Source: Prochlorococcus sp. AG-388-A01
Lineage (GTDB): Bacteria; Cyanobacteriota; Cyanobacteriia; PCC-6307; Cyanobiaceae
Assembly (NCBI GenBank): GCA_003279945.1
Contig: QCGK01000001.1
Coordinates: 50,211 to 114,210, forward strand
Length of the DNA: 64,000 bases
Direction of reading: 5' to 3'
The notes under the pieces were generated by a model. It did not search any database. It was given only the letters and a program-made list of their open reading frames with translations, and was not told the origin of the DNA. Positions 50,439-59,332 of the stretch are shown here, piece by piece. The first letter of the stretch is position 1. Each line of letters opens with the position of its first letter. The position numbers were made by a program, and so were the translations under genes.

Positions 50439-51857
50439 TTGAATTCTCTTCATTTAAAAAGTTTTATAAGATGCAAAAGAAAAGCATGGCTAGATTTTAA
50501 GGGTAAAAAATCTTATGAAGTTTGGTCTCCGCATAAAGCTATAGATAAAATTAATCAGTTTCAAATTTTCTCGGAATTTTGTAATGGTGAAATATATACA
50601 GGATTAAAAGCATGCAAAAATGGTTATCAAGGGGTAATTGGATTAAAAATCAAAGGGGAATTTTGTAAAAATATAAACGCAGAGATACGTCCACAATTTC
50701 TTGTAAAGACTAAAGGGATAAGTAAATGGGGAGCATATAAATATTTACCTGCCGTTTATAAGTTAGGTCACAAAACTACAAAAGAACATTTATTCGACTT
50801 GGCTTTTAGTTCTATTCTGTTGGAATCTTTTCAACAATCTAAAATTGAAAAAGGATTAGTAATTTCAAATTTTGGGAATAACGTTAATTTTAAAGAAATT
50901 TATTTAAATAAAAAATTAAGAAAAAAAGTTTTAAATGTTTTATTAAGTCTTAATGAATGCTTGGAGGGATTTATGCCAGAAATAACACAAGATAGAAAAA
51001 AATGTACTATTTGTTCATGGCAAAAATTTTGTGACAAAGAAGCAAAAGAAAATGGATATCTAACAGATATAGATGGAATAGGATCCAAAACGGCCTCATT
51101 ACTGAAAATAAATGGAATATCTAATACCCAAACATTAGCTTCGTATAGTGAAAAACAACTTGGAGAGAAATTATCTAAATTCAAAGATCAAAAGTATGAA
51201 AAAGCCTCTATTTTTGTAAAGCAAGCACAAGCCTATATTTCTGGTGAACCATACCGCATTTCCAATAAAAATGATACTTACGATCTATTAGAAAAAACAC
51301 ATTCGGGATTTTACATATTTGATATTGAGTCAAATCCAGACGAAAAGCATGACTTTTTATATGGTTTTTTAAAAATAAATAATTTGTTTGCAAAAAAAGA
51401 AGATCTTATTTATGAGCCAATCTTAAATCTCAAAAAAAATAAAGGAGAATCTTACAGCCAAATTATTAAAATACTTTTTTTACAAAAGGGATGGCCAGTT
51501 TTACATTACGGAGAGACTGAAAAAATAGCAATAATTAATATTGCTAAAAAACTAAATTTTAGTTTTGAGGAAATTGATATAATTACCTCAAGATTTATAG
51601 ACTTACATACTTTAATAAGAAAGTCTTGGATATTACCTCTAAAAAACTATAGCTTAAAAACCGTCTCTAATTGGCTGGGATTTAAATGGTCACAGAAAAA
51701 TGTTAGTGGCTCGAAAGCTCTTTATTGGTGGATTCAATATCAAATCACAGAAAACGAAATATTTTTAAAAAAAATTATCCAATATAATAAAGATGATTGT
51801 TTTGCAACTCTACAAATTGCGGAATATTTAATCAAAAATCAATTAAAGAAAAATTGA
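50439..51857 (+). CDS. TM0106-type RecB-like nuclease with RNase H-fold exonuclease domain
   Basis: The 472-residue protein has three parts. Residues 1-200 match a Cas4/RecB-like domain with the Fe-S cysteines Cys12 and Cys189, Cys192, Cys198. Residues 208-262 hold a helix-hairpin-helix (DIDGIGSKTASLLKINGI). Residues 288-470 form a DEDD exonuclease of the YprB type: FDIES (295/297), HYGETEK, DLHTL, YSLKTVSNWLGFKW and YNKDDC (449-454). The PD-(D/E)XK acids look lost: where relatives as I recall them have PDxL and D-I-K, this protein has RPQFL (84-88) and AVYK (105-108). Start is TTG at 50439. Role unknown. Confidence 0.78.
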   Translation: MNSLHLKSFIRCKRKAWLDFKGKKSYEVWSPHKAIDKINQFQIFSEFCNGEIYTGLKACKNGYQGVIGLKIKGEFCKNINAEIRPQFLVKTKGISKWGAYKYLPAVYKLGHKTTKEHLFDLAFSSILLESFQQSKIEKGLVISNFGNNVNFKEIYLNKKLRKKVLNVLLSLNECLEGFMPEITQDRKKCTICSWQKFCDKEAKENGYLTDIDGIGSKTASLLKINGISNTQTLASYSEKQLGEKLSKFKDQKYEKASIFVKQAQAYISGEPYRISNKNDTYDLLEKTHSGFYIFDIESNPDEKHDFLYGFLKINNLFAKKEDLIYEPILNLKKNKGESYSQIIKILFLQKGWPVLHYGETEKIAIINIAKKLNFSFEEIDIITSRFIDLHTLIRKSWILPLKNYSLKTVSNWLGFKWSQKNVSGSKALYWWIQYQITENEIFLKKIIQYNKDDCFATLQIAEYLIKNQLKKN

Positions 51858-52679
51858 TCCTACAGATTTATTTATAATAATTTTTCCAAAAATTTCTGAA
51901 TGAAAATAACCCCCGTCTTCTAAATATTTTCTCTTTATCATTGCTAAGCCTTTTATTTGAGAACCTGATTTAAAAATACTAGTGATTTTGCCTATAGAAA
52001 TATCTTTGGCAGAATTTATGTATAAATTTTTATCTATGACCTCTAAATTCAAATTAGATTCAAATGATTGCCAAATTCTTATTTCCTGTTTTAAAGAAGA
52101 AACATTTTTTATTTTTGACATTGTTTCTTGTCCTAAATAACAACCTTTATTAAAATCTATAAGGTCTTTCAATCCCAGCTCAAGAGGATTATTTTTTCCG
52201 TTTATTTCCATGTCTAAAGAAGGTATTGCCTGATTAACCTTCCAAAGTTTTAAATCATTCGAATTCAGTAAAGTTAGTTTATTTTTATATATTTCAAATT
52301 CTTTATCTTCTTTTTTGAAGAAAATAGGAATGAAAGTTCTCCATGAACTAAATTCATCAATTTCCTGAATTCTATTTATCAAGAAAGGGGCACTTAAATG
52401 TATATCATCCGCTGGAAAAATTATTTGATTAAAGTAATTAATTATTTCATGAGTGTTTCCAGCCAAGATAATTACTTCTAAGTTTCTTTCAAAAAAAACA
52501 ATTTCAATTAATGACCTTAGAACTCCATTTGGAGTTAACCAACAAGTTTTGATAACTTTATTTTCTGAATTCAGAATATTACCAGTTGTTATTCCATTCA
52601 AAAATTTTCTGGCGTCTTTTCCAGTAACAGAAAAACATTCAAATTTTTCAAGCCAAAACTTTTTTTTTTTATCTTGCAT
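51843..52679 (-). CDS. ygfZ: Folate-binding YgfZ/GcvT-like protein
   Basis: The 278-residue protein has the YgfZ signature KGCYLGQETMSKIKN (about 178-192) with the conserved Cys, and a GcvT-like N-terminal fold (FSVTGKDARKFLNGITT, about 16-32). YgfZ proteins help maintain Fe-S cluster enzymes using folate. A run of A's in the DNA encodes KKKK near the start. It overlaps the convergent RecB-like gene by 15 bp and follows pyrE after 10 bp. Confidence 0.9.
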   Translation of the reverse strand: MQDKKKKFWLEKFECFSVTGKDARKFLNGITTGNILNSENKVIKTCWLTPNGVLRSLIEIVFFERNLEVIILAGNTHEIINYFNQIIFPADDIHLSAPFLINRIQEIDEFSSWRTFIPIFFKKEDKEFEIYKNKLTLLNSNDLKLWKVNQAIPSLDMEINGKNNPLELGLKDLIDFNKGCYLGQETMSKIKNVSSLKQEIRIWQSFESNLNLEVIDKNLYINSAKDISIGKITSIFKSGSQIKGLAMIKRKYLEDGGYFHSEIFGKIIINKSVGSIFL

Positions 52680-52689
52680 TTTGAGAAAA

Positions 52690-53250
52690 TTATAAAAAGT
52701 CTTTTATTGTATAAAGACTCTTTAATTTAACATTTACATCTTTAAGGGCTTCACCTCCCCCTTCTAGCCTATCAACTATAGACAAAACTTCCTCAACAAC
52801 ATAATTATTTTCTCGTAATTTTTTTATAGCTTTTATTACAGAACCAGCAGTTGTAACCACATCCTCTAAGACAGTTACCAAAGTTCCTTCCTCTAATATG
52901 GGCCCCTCTATTCCAGCTTTGGTACCGTATTTTTTAATTTCTTTACGAATTATTAAACCATTAAGGTCTAGGCCTCTCGAAGCTGCTTTGACGATTAATC
53001 CACTTACAAGAGGATCTGCACCTAATGTCAATCCTGCTACAGCTTCTGACCTTGAGTCCTTTAATTCTAAAAATAAATCACTTATTAAGTTTAGGCCTTC
53101 ACCATTTAATGATATCGGTTTGCAATTCAAGTAATGACTGCTTTTTTTTCCTGAAGATAAAGTAAAGTTTCCTTTCTTATAAGATTTTTCAACTAGCCGT
53201 TTTAACAATTTCGCTTTATTTAAACAATAAATTTCTGAAAAATTGCTCAT
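52690..53250 (-). CDS. pyrE: Orotate phosphoribosyltransferase
   Basis: The 186-residue enzyme has the PRPP-binding motif [17 protein letters not shown] (about 119-135) and the conserved [16 protein letters not shown] segment (about 24-39) and [12 protein letters not shown]. It makes OMP from orotate and PRPP in pyrimidine synthesis. Length is normal. It is followed by ygfZ on the same strand. Confidence 0.95.
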   Translation of the reverse strand: MSNFSEIYCLNKAKLLKRLVEKSYKKGNFTLSSGKKSSHYLNCKPISLNGEGLNLISDLFLELKDSRSEAVAGLTLGADPLVSGLIVKAASRGLDLNGLIIRKEIKKYGTKAGIEGPILEEGTLVTVLEDVVTTAGSVIKAIKKLRENNYVVEEVLSIVDRLEGGGEALKDVNVKLKSLYTIKDFL

Positions 53251-53392
53251 TAATAAAAGTTAAATTAATATTCAAAGATTAGAATAAAAAAAAGAAATCT
53301 CACAAAAACTTACTAAGTTGGTGTTTTTTGAAATATTATTTTTATATTGTATATTTAGTTTCAATGTAATTAAATTTACACAAATTCCATTG

Positions 53393-53465
53393 GGGGGTGT
53401 AGCAATCTGGTGAATGCACCAAACTCATAATTTGGCTAAGGCGAGTTCGATCCTCGCCACCCCCA
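53393..53465 (+). tRNA. tRNA with anticodon CAT (elongator Met, or Ile2)
   Basis: A 73-nt cloverleaf has acceptor GGGGGTG/CACCCCC, a short three-pair D-stem (GCA/TGC), anticodon stem CCAAA/TTTGG around CTCATAA, and T-arm GCGAG/CTCGC. The acceptor closes with a G-C pair, so it is not the initiator. CAT anticodons belong to elongator Met or to the lysidine-modified Ile2; the loop alone does not decide. No CCA is encoded. Confidence 0.9.
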
Positions 53466-53483
53466 TTACTCATTTGTCATTGA

Positions 53484-54752
53484 ATGAAAATAACTCTACT
53501 TTTATTTCTTTTATTTTTTCCAGCTTTTTTCGCAGCTAGTGAACTCTCATTTTTGTTAATAAGGCCAAGTAAAGTTTTACGGCTAATAGAAGAAAAAAAG
53601 AAAGGGGCATTTTCAATTTTAAAAATTCAAAAAAGATTTAGATCTTCCTTAATTGCTTCTCAATTTGGAGTAACAATATCATTAATTGCAATTGGATGGC
53701 TTAGCAATAGCATTGCTAATGGTTATTGGGAAAGAAATATTTTGTCAAATAGATTTTATGATCTTCTACTATTTTTATTTGTGGTTTTAGTTGTTACCCT
53801 TATTTCTGGACTAATTCCTAAAGCACTAGTAATTAACAATCCAGAATCTGCTGCACTAAGGTTAACCACAATATTTGATGCAGTAAGAAAAGGTATGCAA
53901 CCTATAGTTACGATAATCGAATTCTTTGCCAGTGCCTGTTTAGGTTTACTAAGTCTAAATAATAAATGGGATTCATTAAATTCAGGTTTATCAGCAGGCG
54001 AATTAGAAACTCTTATAGAAACAGATAATGTTACTGGTTTAAAGCCAGATGAGAAGAATATTCTTGAAGGAGTTTTTGCTTTAAAAGATACACAGGTTAA
54101 AGAAGTAATGATACCAAGATCTGAAATGGTAACTTTGCCAAAAAACATAACATTTTCAGAACTTATGAGACAAGTAGACAAAACTCGACATGCACGCTTT
54201 TTTGTTATTGGCGAGTCTCTAGATGATGTATTAGGTGTATTAGATTTACGTTATTTAGCCAAACCAATATCAAGGGGTGAAATGGAAGCAGATACATTAT
54301 TGGAGCCTTTCCTTTTACCAGTGACGAAAATAATAGAAACATGTTCACTAGCAGAAATATTTCCAATAGTCAGAGACTACAATCCTTTCTTGCTTGTAGT
54401 TGATGAACATGGTGGTACAGAAGGGCTAATAACTGCAGCTGATTTAAATGGCGAAATAGTGGGAGAAGAAATGCTCAATAGTAGAATTTACTCTGATATG
54501 AAGATGTTAGATAATTTCTCAAAAAAATGGTCATTACCTGGAAAAGCAGAAATTATAGATATCAATAAAAAATTAGGCTGTTTCATTCCAGAAGGTTCAG
54601 ACTACCATACCCTTGCTGGATTTCTACTAGAGAAATTTCAAATGGTTCCAAAAATCGGCGACGTTTTAAATTTTAATAATATTAAATTTGAAGTTATTTC
54701 TATGTCAGGTCCAAAAATTGATCGTGTTAAAATAATTCTCCTTAATAACTAA
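53484..54752 (+). CDS. CNNM/CorC-type membrane protein with CBS domains
   Basis: The 422-residue protein has a DUF21/CNNM membrane region (about 1-165, with FAASELSFLLIRPSK at the start), two CBS domains (about 200-330, with VKEVMIPRSEMVTLP and FLLVVDEHGGTEGLIT) and a C-terminal CorC_HlyC domain with GFLLEKFQMVPKIGD. Such proteins are linked to Mg2+ or other divalent-cation export, although often labelled hemolysins. It lies 18 bp after the tRNA. Confidence 0.9.
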   Translation: MKITLLLFLLFFPAFFAASELSFLLIRPSKVLRLIEEKKKGAFSILKIQKRFRSSLIASQFGVTISLIAIGWLSNSIANGYWERNILSNRFYDLLLFLFVVLVVTLISGLIPKALVINNPESAALRLTTIFDAVRKGMQPIVTIIEFFASACLGLLSLNNKWDSLNSGLSAGELETLIETDNVTGLKPDEKNILEGVFALKDTQVKEVMIPRSEMVTLPKNITFSELMRQVDKTRHARFFVIGESLDDVLGVLDLRYLAKPISRGEMEADTLLEPFLLPVTKIIETCSLAEIFPIVRDYNPFLLVVDEHGGTEGLITAADLNGEIVGEEMLNSRIYSDMKMLDNFSKKWSLPGKAEIIDINKKLGCFIPEGSDYHTLAGFLLEKFQMVPKIGDVLNFNNIKFEVISMSGPKIDRVKIILLNN

Positions 54753-54802
54753 ATGTGGCTTTCCATAGAGGATAATGATACTTAATATATGGATTTAAAA
54801 TT

Positions 54803-55807
54803 ATGCAACCAACCTCATCACCCGTAAAGGTTGGAGTCATAGGTATAGGAAATATGGGATGGCATCATGCACGAGTACTCAGTTTGCTCAAAGATGCAAA
54901 TCTCGTTGGAGTTGCAGATCCCAATGAAGAGAGAGGCAAATTAGCTACTGAGCAATTTCAATGTGAATGGTTCAAAGATTATAAGGACTTAATCCCGAAA
55001 GTTGATGCTATCTGTATCGCTGTCCCGACACTACTCCATCAAAAAGTAGGACTAGATTGTCTTAAGGGAGGTACCAACGTTCTAATTGAAAAACCAATTG
55101 CAGCTAACGAGTCAGAAGCAAAATCTTTAATAGAAGCTTCTAATGCAAGTAATTGTCTATTGCAAGTTGGGCATATTGAAAGATTTAATCCTGCCTTTAG
55201 AGAATTAAATAAAATAGTAAATAATGAAGAAATTGTTGTTTTAGAAGCAAGAAGGCATAGTCCACATGCAGATAGAGCAAATGATGTATCTGTAGTAATG
55301 GATTTAATGATTCATGACATTGACCTGATTTTAGAGCTTGTAAACTCAAAAATACAAAAATTAGCAGCTGTTGGAGGGAGGAATAGCAAAGGGTTAATAG
55401 ATTATGTCAATGCAACTTTAGTTTTCAAAAATAATGTTATTGCTAGCTTAACTGCGAGTAAGATGAGTCACAAAAAAATTAGAAGTTTAAGTGCTCACTG
55501 CCAAAATGGGCTAGTAGAAACTGATTTCTTGAATCACTCTTTACAAATCCATCGAAAGTCACATGAATCATACTCAGCAGAGCATGGCGAATTAGTTTAT
55601 AGGAATGATGGATATGTCGAAGAAGTCAGCACAACTTCCATTGAGCCTCTTTATGCAGAATTGGAGCATTTTCTTAAATGCGTTCAAGGAACAGAGACTC
55701 CTGAAGTAGATGGTGAGCAAGCCTCAAGAGCTTTAAAAATTGCCGATTTTATAGAGTGTGCTGTAGAAAATTCTGGAGATGCAATTTCACTTGAAAATCC
55801 TTTCTAA
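54803..55807 (+). CDS. Gfo/Idh/MocA-family oxidoreductase
   Basis: The 334-residue protein has the N-terminal Rossmann motif VGVIGIGNMGWHHARVL (about 9-25), the EKP motif LIEKPIAANESEA (about 95-107), and GHIERFNPAFREL (about 122-134), which is typical of the sugar-nucleotide dehydrogenase branch. The downstream HDIDL motif carries the catalytic His/Asp. Substrate not known. Confidence 0.87.
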   Translation: MQPTSSPVKVGVIGIGNMGWHHARVLSLLKDANLVGVADPNEERGKLATEQFQCEWFKDYKDLIPKVDAICIAVPTLLHQKVGLDCLKGGTNVLIEKPIAANESEAKSLIEASNASNCLLQVGHIERFNPAFRELNKIVNNEEIVVLEARRHSPHADRANDVSVVMDLMIHDIDLILELVNSKIQKLAAVGGRNSKGLIDYVNATLVFKNNVIASLTASKMSHKKIRSLSAHCQNGLVETDFLNHSLQIHRKSHESYSAEHGELVYRNDGYVEEVSTTSIEPLYAELEHFLKCVQGTETPEVDGEQASRALKIADFIECAVENSGDAISLENPF

Positions 55808-55833
55808 GAATAATTATCAAAACAAAAAACAGT

Positions 55834-55974
55834 TTATTTAAAGCCAACCGCAGCTTGCCAAACAAATACTAATAAAAAGAAAAATAAAGGAATAAGTGGA
55901 AGAACATCAACAGTTGGAGCAAAAGCCTTGTAAGCCTCAGGCAATTCAGCGAATGTATTAAATAGAATGAGCAC
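55834..55974 (-). CDS. psbK: Photosystem II reaction centre protein K
   Basis: The minus strand encodes 46 residues from GTG at 55974 to TAA at 55834. The core [20 protein letters not shown] followed by a hydrophobic helix and VWQAAVGFK is PsbK; the KLPEAY-like region and DVLPLIP are invariant. The gene uses a GTG start; no ATG lies in frame upstream. It follows the tgt gene on the same strand after 33 bp. Confidence 0.95.
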
Positions 55975-56007
55975 CTTTTTAATAATTTAATTAATTATGA
56001 TAAGACG

Positions 56008-57126
56008 TTACCACGTATGGTGAGCAATGGAGGATGTTTTCCAAGGAGCGAAATCAATTGTAAAACAATTATCTTTAATTGCACTAGACATTGCATCGGT
56101 GAATCTTATTAAATGAGCTATATTATGCAAACTTATTAAGGTGAGACCTAATATTTCATCATTTCTAATTAGATGATGCAAATATGCACGAGAATAGGAC
56201 TTACAAGTTTCGCATTTACAAGTTTTGTCAATTGGAGAAAAGTCATTTTTAAATCGAGCATTTCGCAAATTCAATCTTTCATCATTAAAAAATGCAGTCC
56301 CATGTCTTCCCAGTCTTGTAGGCAAAACACAGTCAAATATATCGAATCCTTTAGCAACAGCTAAAGAAATTTCTCTTAAGGAACCAATTCCCATTAAGTA
56401 TCTTGGTTTATTTATTGGTAAGAATTTTGGGACGTAATTAATTACACTATGTATTTCTTCTACTGCCTCTCCAACACTGACACCTCCTACCGCTATTCCA
56501 GGAAGATCAAAAGAACTTGTAAATTTTGCGCTATATTCCCTTAATTTCGGATACTTACCACCTTGAACTATTCCAAATAACGCTTGATTTGATTTCTGAT
56601 GATTGTCAACACATTTTTGCAACCATGAGTGAGTTCTTTGTAAAGAATCCTCAATATCATTTTCGTTAGCTGTATGCGGAGGACAATGATCAAAAGCCAT
56701 CGCAACATCCGATCCAAGATCCATTTGAATCTGTATTACTTTTTCAGGTGATAAAAATACATGACTACCATCTCTTGGATTTTTAAATTCCACTCCTTTA
56801 TCAGAAATATTATTTAATTTGGCCAAACTAAAAACTTGATATCCTCCTGAATCAGTAAGAATAGGCTTAGGCCAATTCATGAACTTATGTATTCCGCCAG
56901 ATTCTTTAACTAGTTTTTCTCCAGGTTGTAAATGAAGATGAAAGGTATTTGAGAGAATCATTTCTGATCCTGTAGAGGTTAATTGCTTAGATGAAATGCC
57001 TTTAACCGTTGCCAAAGTCCCCACAGGCATAAATTTTGGTGTGTTTACCTGACCATTTGGTGTATGAAATATACCAGTTCTTGCATCTGTATTACTGCAA
57101 TTCGATGTAATTTCAAATTCAAACAC
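56008..57126 (-). CDS. tgt: tRNA-guanine (queuine) transglycosylase
   Basis: The 372-residue enzyme swaps G34 for preQ1 in GUN-anticodon tRNAs. Key sites are the substrate-binding Asp in [12 protein letters not shown] (about 90-101), the catalytic Asp in [16 protein letters not shown] (about 265-280) and zinc ligands [17 protein letters not shown] (about 307-323). Length is normal. It is divergent from cobS. Confidence 0.96.
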   Translation of the reverse strand: MFEFEITSNCSNTDARTGIFHTPNGQVNTPKFMPVGTLATVKGISSKQLTSTGSEMILSNTFHLHLQPGEKLVKESGGIHKFMNWPKPILTDSGGYQVFSLAKLNNISDKGVEFKNPRDGSHVFLSPEKVIQIQMDLGSDVAMAFDHCPPHTANENDIEDSLQRTHSWLQKCVDNHQKSNQALFGIVQGGKYPKLREYSAKFTSSFDLPGIAVGGVSVGEAVEEIHSVINYVPKFLPINKPRYLMGIGSLREISLAVAKGFDIFDCVLPTRLGRHGTAFFNDERLNLRNARFKNDFSPIDKTCKCETCKSYSRAYLHHLIRNDEILGLTLISLHNIAHLIRFTDAMSSAIKDNCFTIDFAPWKTSSIAHHTW

Positions 57127-57215
57127 GATAATTTATAAAATTTTTTGATCCTTTTTCATTAATCTAACCTATTATTTAATATTGAATCTATTTTTATCTC
57201 ATCAAAAAATATTTA

Positions 57216-57965
57216 ATAAAAAATTTTGCAGGGTCTTGGATTTTCTATACGACATTTCCAAAGATACCTTTAATTAATCCCGAATTTAAAAATATTGCAC
57301 AATTTGCCCCGCCTTTAGGATTTTTTATTGGAGCAATACAGAGTTATATTTTTCTTTTTTTGAGAATAAACTCTTGGTCAATTTATGCATCTGCATTAAT
57401 TTGTTTGGCTTCAGGATATTTAATTACTGGTGGTCTACACCTTGATGGTTTAATGGATACTTTCGATGGTATTTTTGCGGGTAAAAAGAAACGTTTAAAA
57501 GCCATGAAAGATAGTAAAGTTGGGTCCTTTGGCGTACAAGCTTTAGTTTTTATAACTTTAATTCAAATTGCTTGCATACTTAAAATTCAAAACCTAATAA
57601 TTTTTGTTCTACCTATATGCTTATTTTGGGGAAGATTTTCAAATTTATTTTTTATAGAAAAGTTTAAATATATGAGTTATAAGAAAAAATCTATTAGTCA
57701 CAAAAAGTTTTGGAATGGATTTAAAAAAGAATCTTTGATCTCCATTATCTTCCTTTTAATTTTCATTGCATACCAGTTAGTTTCAATTACATCCCAAGCA
57801 ATATTGATTAAATTTTTAATTCTTAATTTGATTGGTATTTTTCTAAGCTATTCTATCCCAAACATATTGGGTAATAAAATTGGAGGCTTTAATGGAGATG
57901 CTTGCGGTGCAAGTGTAGTACTAGTTGAAACTTCTATGTTGTTTATGCATGCAATTCTTTTATAG
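57216..57965 (+). CDS. cobS: Cobalamin synthase (adenosylcobinamide-GDP ribazoletransferase)
   Basis: The frame encodes the polytopic CobS that joins adenosylcobinamide-GDP to ribazole. GYLITGGLHLDGLMDTFDGIF and DSKVGSFGVQAL are hallmarks (the first shortened). The first standard start codon is TTG at 57360, but clear CobS sequence runs upstream, AGSWIFYTTFPKIPLI and IAQFAPPLGFFIGAIQS. The frame is open back to 57186 (TGA at 57183), yet has no ATG, GTG or TTG there. ATA at 57216 matches the usual N-terminal length (249 residues); ATC at 57186 or 57201 is possible. The 3' end overlaps the kinase gene by 23 bp. Confidence 0.85.
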   Translation: MKNFAGSWIFYTTFPKIPLINPEFKNIAQFAPPLGFFIGAIQSYIFLFLRINSWSIYASALICLASGYLITGGLHLDGLMDTFDGIFAGKKKRLKAMKDSKVGSFGVQALVFITLIQIACILKIQNLIIFVLPICLFWGRFSNLFFIEKFKYMSYKKKSISHKKFWNGFKKESLISIIFLLIFIAYQLVSITSQAILIKFLILNLIGIFLSYSIPNILGNKIGGFNGDACGASVVLVETSMLFMHAILL

Positions 57966-59079
57966 GTAGTTCTAAATAGAAAATATTTTTCTTCTTAAGA
58001 TTTTTTAATTTCTCAGTATTATCAATCGAGTAATTTTCGAGCAATCTCAAATCTCCTCCAATTTGTTTTGCTAATTTCCTTGCTAGAAAAAGTCCCACAC
58101 CAGTACCGTCCTTCTTCTTAGCAGCAGATCCTCTAAATCCTTTTTGAAAAATTTTTTCATTTTCGTTTTTGGTTATTTTTTTACCATCATCAAATATGCA
58201 TAGACCTTTGCTCGTAATAGTGAGTCCAACTTCAGCGTCTTTTTGAGCATATTTAAAAGCATTTTCTAATAAATTGGCCACAATTTCGGCAACTACAGCA
58301 TATTTTGCCTTCAATGGCGATATAGTCCAATCTGGCCAAAGAGAAGGTTCCGTCCAATCTCTATTCTCTAAGTCCGCATTAGCTTTACCCCTTTCTAATA
58401 TTGGCCTCAATAAACTCTGAACAGTTATTACCTTTTTATTATCTAAATTTGGTGGTAATAATAATCTTTCCTCTCCAATTTCTAGAGGCAGTTGAATAGG
58501 TGAATTCAATTGCGAAAAAGAATCCATATATTGATTAATTTGTTTTTGCTCTATTATCATGCGTTCTACTATTTCAATAGAGTTATCATCTGAACCAAGT
58601 CTTTTTATTAGTAATTTTGCATAGGTCCTTATAGCAGCCAAAGGATTCCTTAGTTGATGGATAATAACATTCACCTGATTTTTTAAATAATTGATTTCTT
58701 CATTTTTATTTTGACGTTCTAATTCGATAGAGACGCATTTAGCTAAAGATATTGAAAGCGCTTTTAATCTAGAATCAAGCGATACTGGCCAATTTCCCCC
58801 TTTCAAATCAGTTTCTACCCTAAGGACACCAAGTAGAATATCGTTTTCTTGAAGCGGGTACCATCTTCTATTAGGCGATGAAACTTTTAGTGAAGGATCA
58901 TCTTCTATTGATGTAAGTAGCCTATCAATTTGTGGCCATTGACCAATCATTTCAAAAGATGCTTTAGTTCCTTGCTTAGCTGAAGCAAGATACATAACTA
59001 AATTAGTCACGCCCATTGAGCAACCAAAACTCTCTAGTTGTTTTATGATTAGTTCTTCAAAATTTTTTGAAAGATTCAT
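57943..59079 (-). CDS. Sensor histidine kinase with GAF-like N-terminal domain (Hik2/CSK-like)
   Basis: The 378-residue soluble kinase has an N-terminal GAF-like domain (1-120), a coiled linker, the phospho-acceptor His141 in HQLRNPLAAIRTYAKLL, and an ATPase domain with N-box EIVANLLENAFKYA (about 258-271), a reduced G1 (DDGK) and G2 KKDGTGVGLFLARKLA (about 311-326). No membrane helix is seen. The layout matches the Hik2/chloroplast sensor kinase group that links photosynthetic redox state to gene expression; this assignment is inference. No response regulator is adjacent. Confidence 0.85.
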   Translation of the reverse strand: MNLSKNFEELIIKQLESFGCSMGVTNLVMYLASAKQGTKASFEMIGQWPQIDRLLTSIEDDPSLKVSSPNRRWYPLQENDILLGVLRVETDLKGGNWPVSLDSRLKALSISLAKCVSIELERQNKNEEINYLKNQVNVIIHQLRNPLAAIRTYAKLLIKRLGSDDNSIEIVERMIIEQKQINQYMDSFSQLNSPIQLPLEIGEERLLLPPNLDNKKVITVQSLLRPILERGKANADLENRDWTEPSLWPDWTISPLKAKYAVVAEIVANLLENAFKYAQKDAEVGLTITSKGLCIFDDGKKITKNENEKIFQKGFRGSAAKKKDGTGVGLFLARKLAKQIGGDLRLLENYSIDNTEKLKNLKKKNIFYLELPIKELHA

Positions 59080-59187
59080 AATTAATGAAATTTTGAGAAA
59101 TTTTTTTTAAAAAAAACTTGAAAAAGAGCTTGTAAAATATGAAAAAAGTATTAAGATATATAAAGAGGTCTGACTTTAGCCAGCCTT

Positions 59188-59305
59188 AAATATGAATATT
59201 TAATCATATTTTAAGCTACATCAGGGGTTGATGGGTCCTCTATGTAATTTGAAGTGAATTTAAAATCACGTATATAAGATTAGTAAAAATAAATAAGACT
59301 AATCT
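59188..59305 (+). promoter_or_regulatory. Structured leader upstream of the DUF3155 gene
   Basis: Two plus-strand stems lie in the 250-bp gap: AAATATGA/TCATATTT (59188-59195 with 59204-59211) and AGATTAGT/ACTAATCT (59277-59284 with 59298-59305). The first is flanked by AGC/GCT, which can lengthen it with mismatches. Neither has a T-tract. They may form a 5' leader or part of a small RNA; this is a suggestion from pairing only. Confidence 0.4.
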
Positions 59306-59332
59306 CATTAATAATTTCGGGAGTACCAATCA

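Noticed and set aside
53756..54181. 141-codon minus-strand frame opposite the CBS-domain gene
   Set aside because: Longest antisense frame seen, but the plus strand holds a clear CNNM/CBS protein and the antisense product has no recognisable features.
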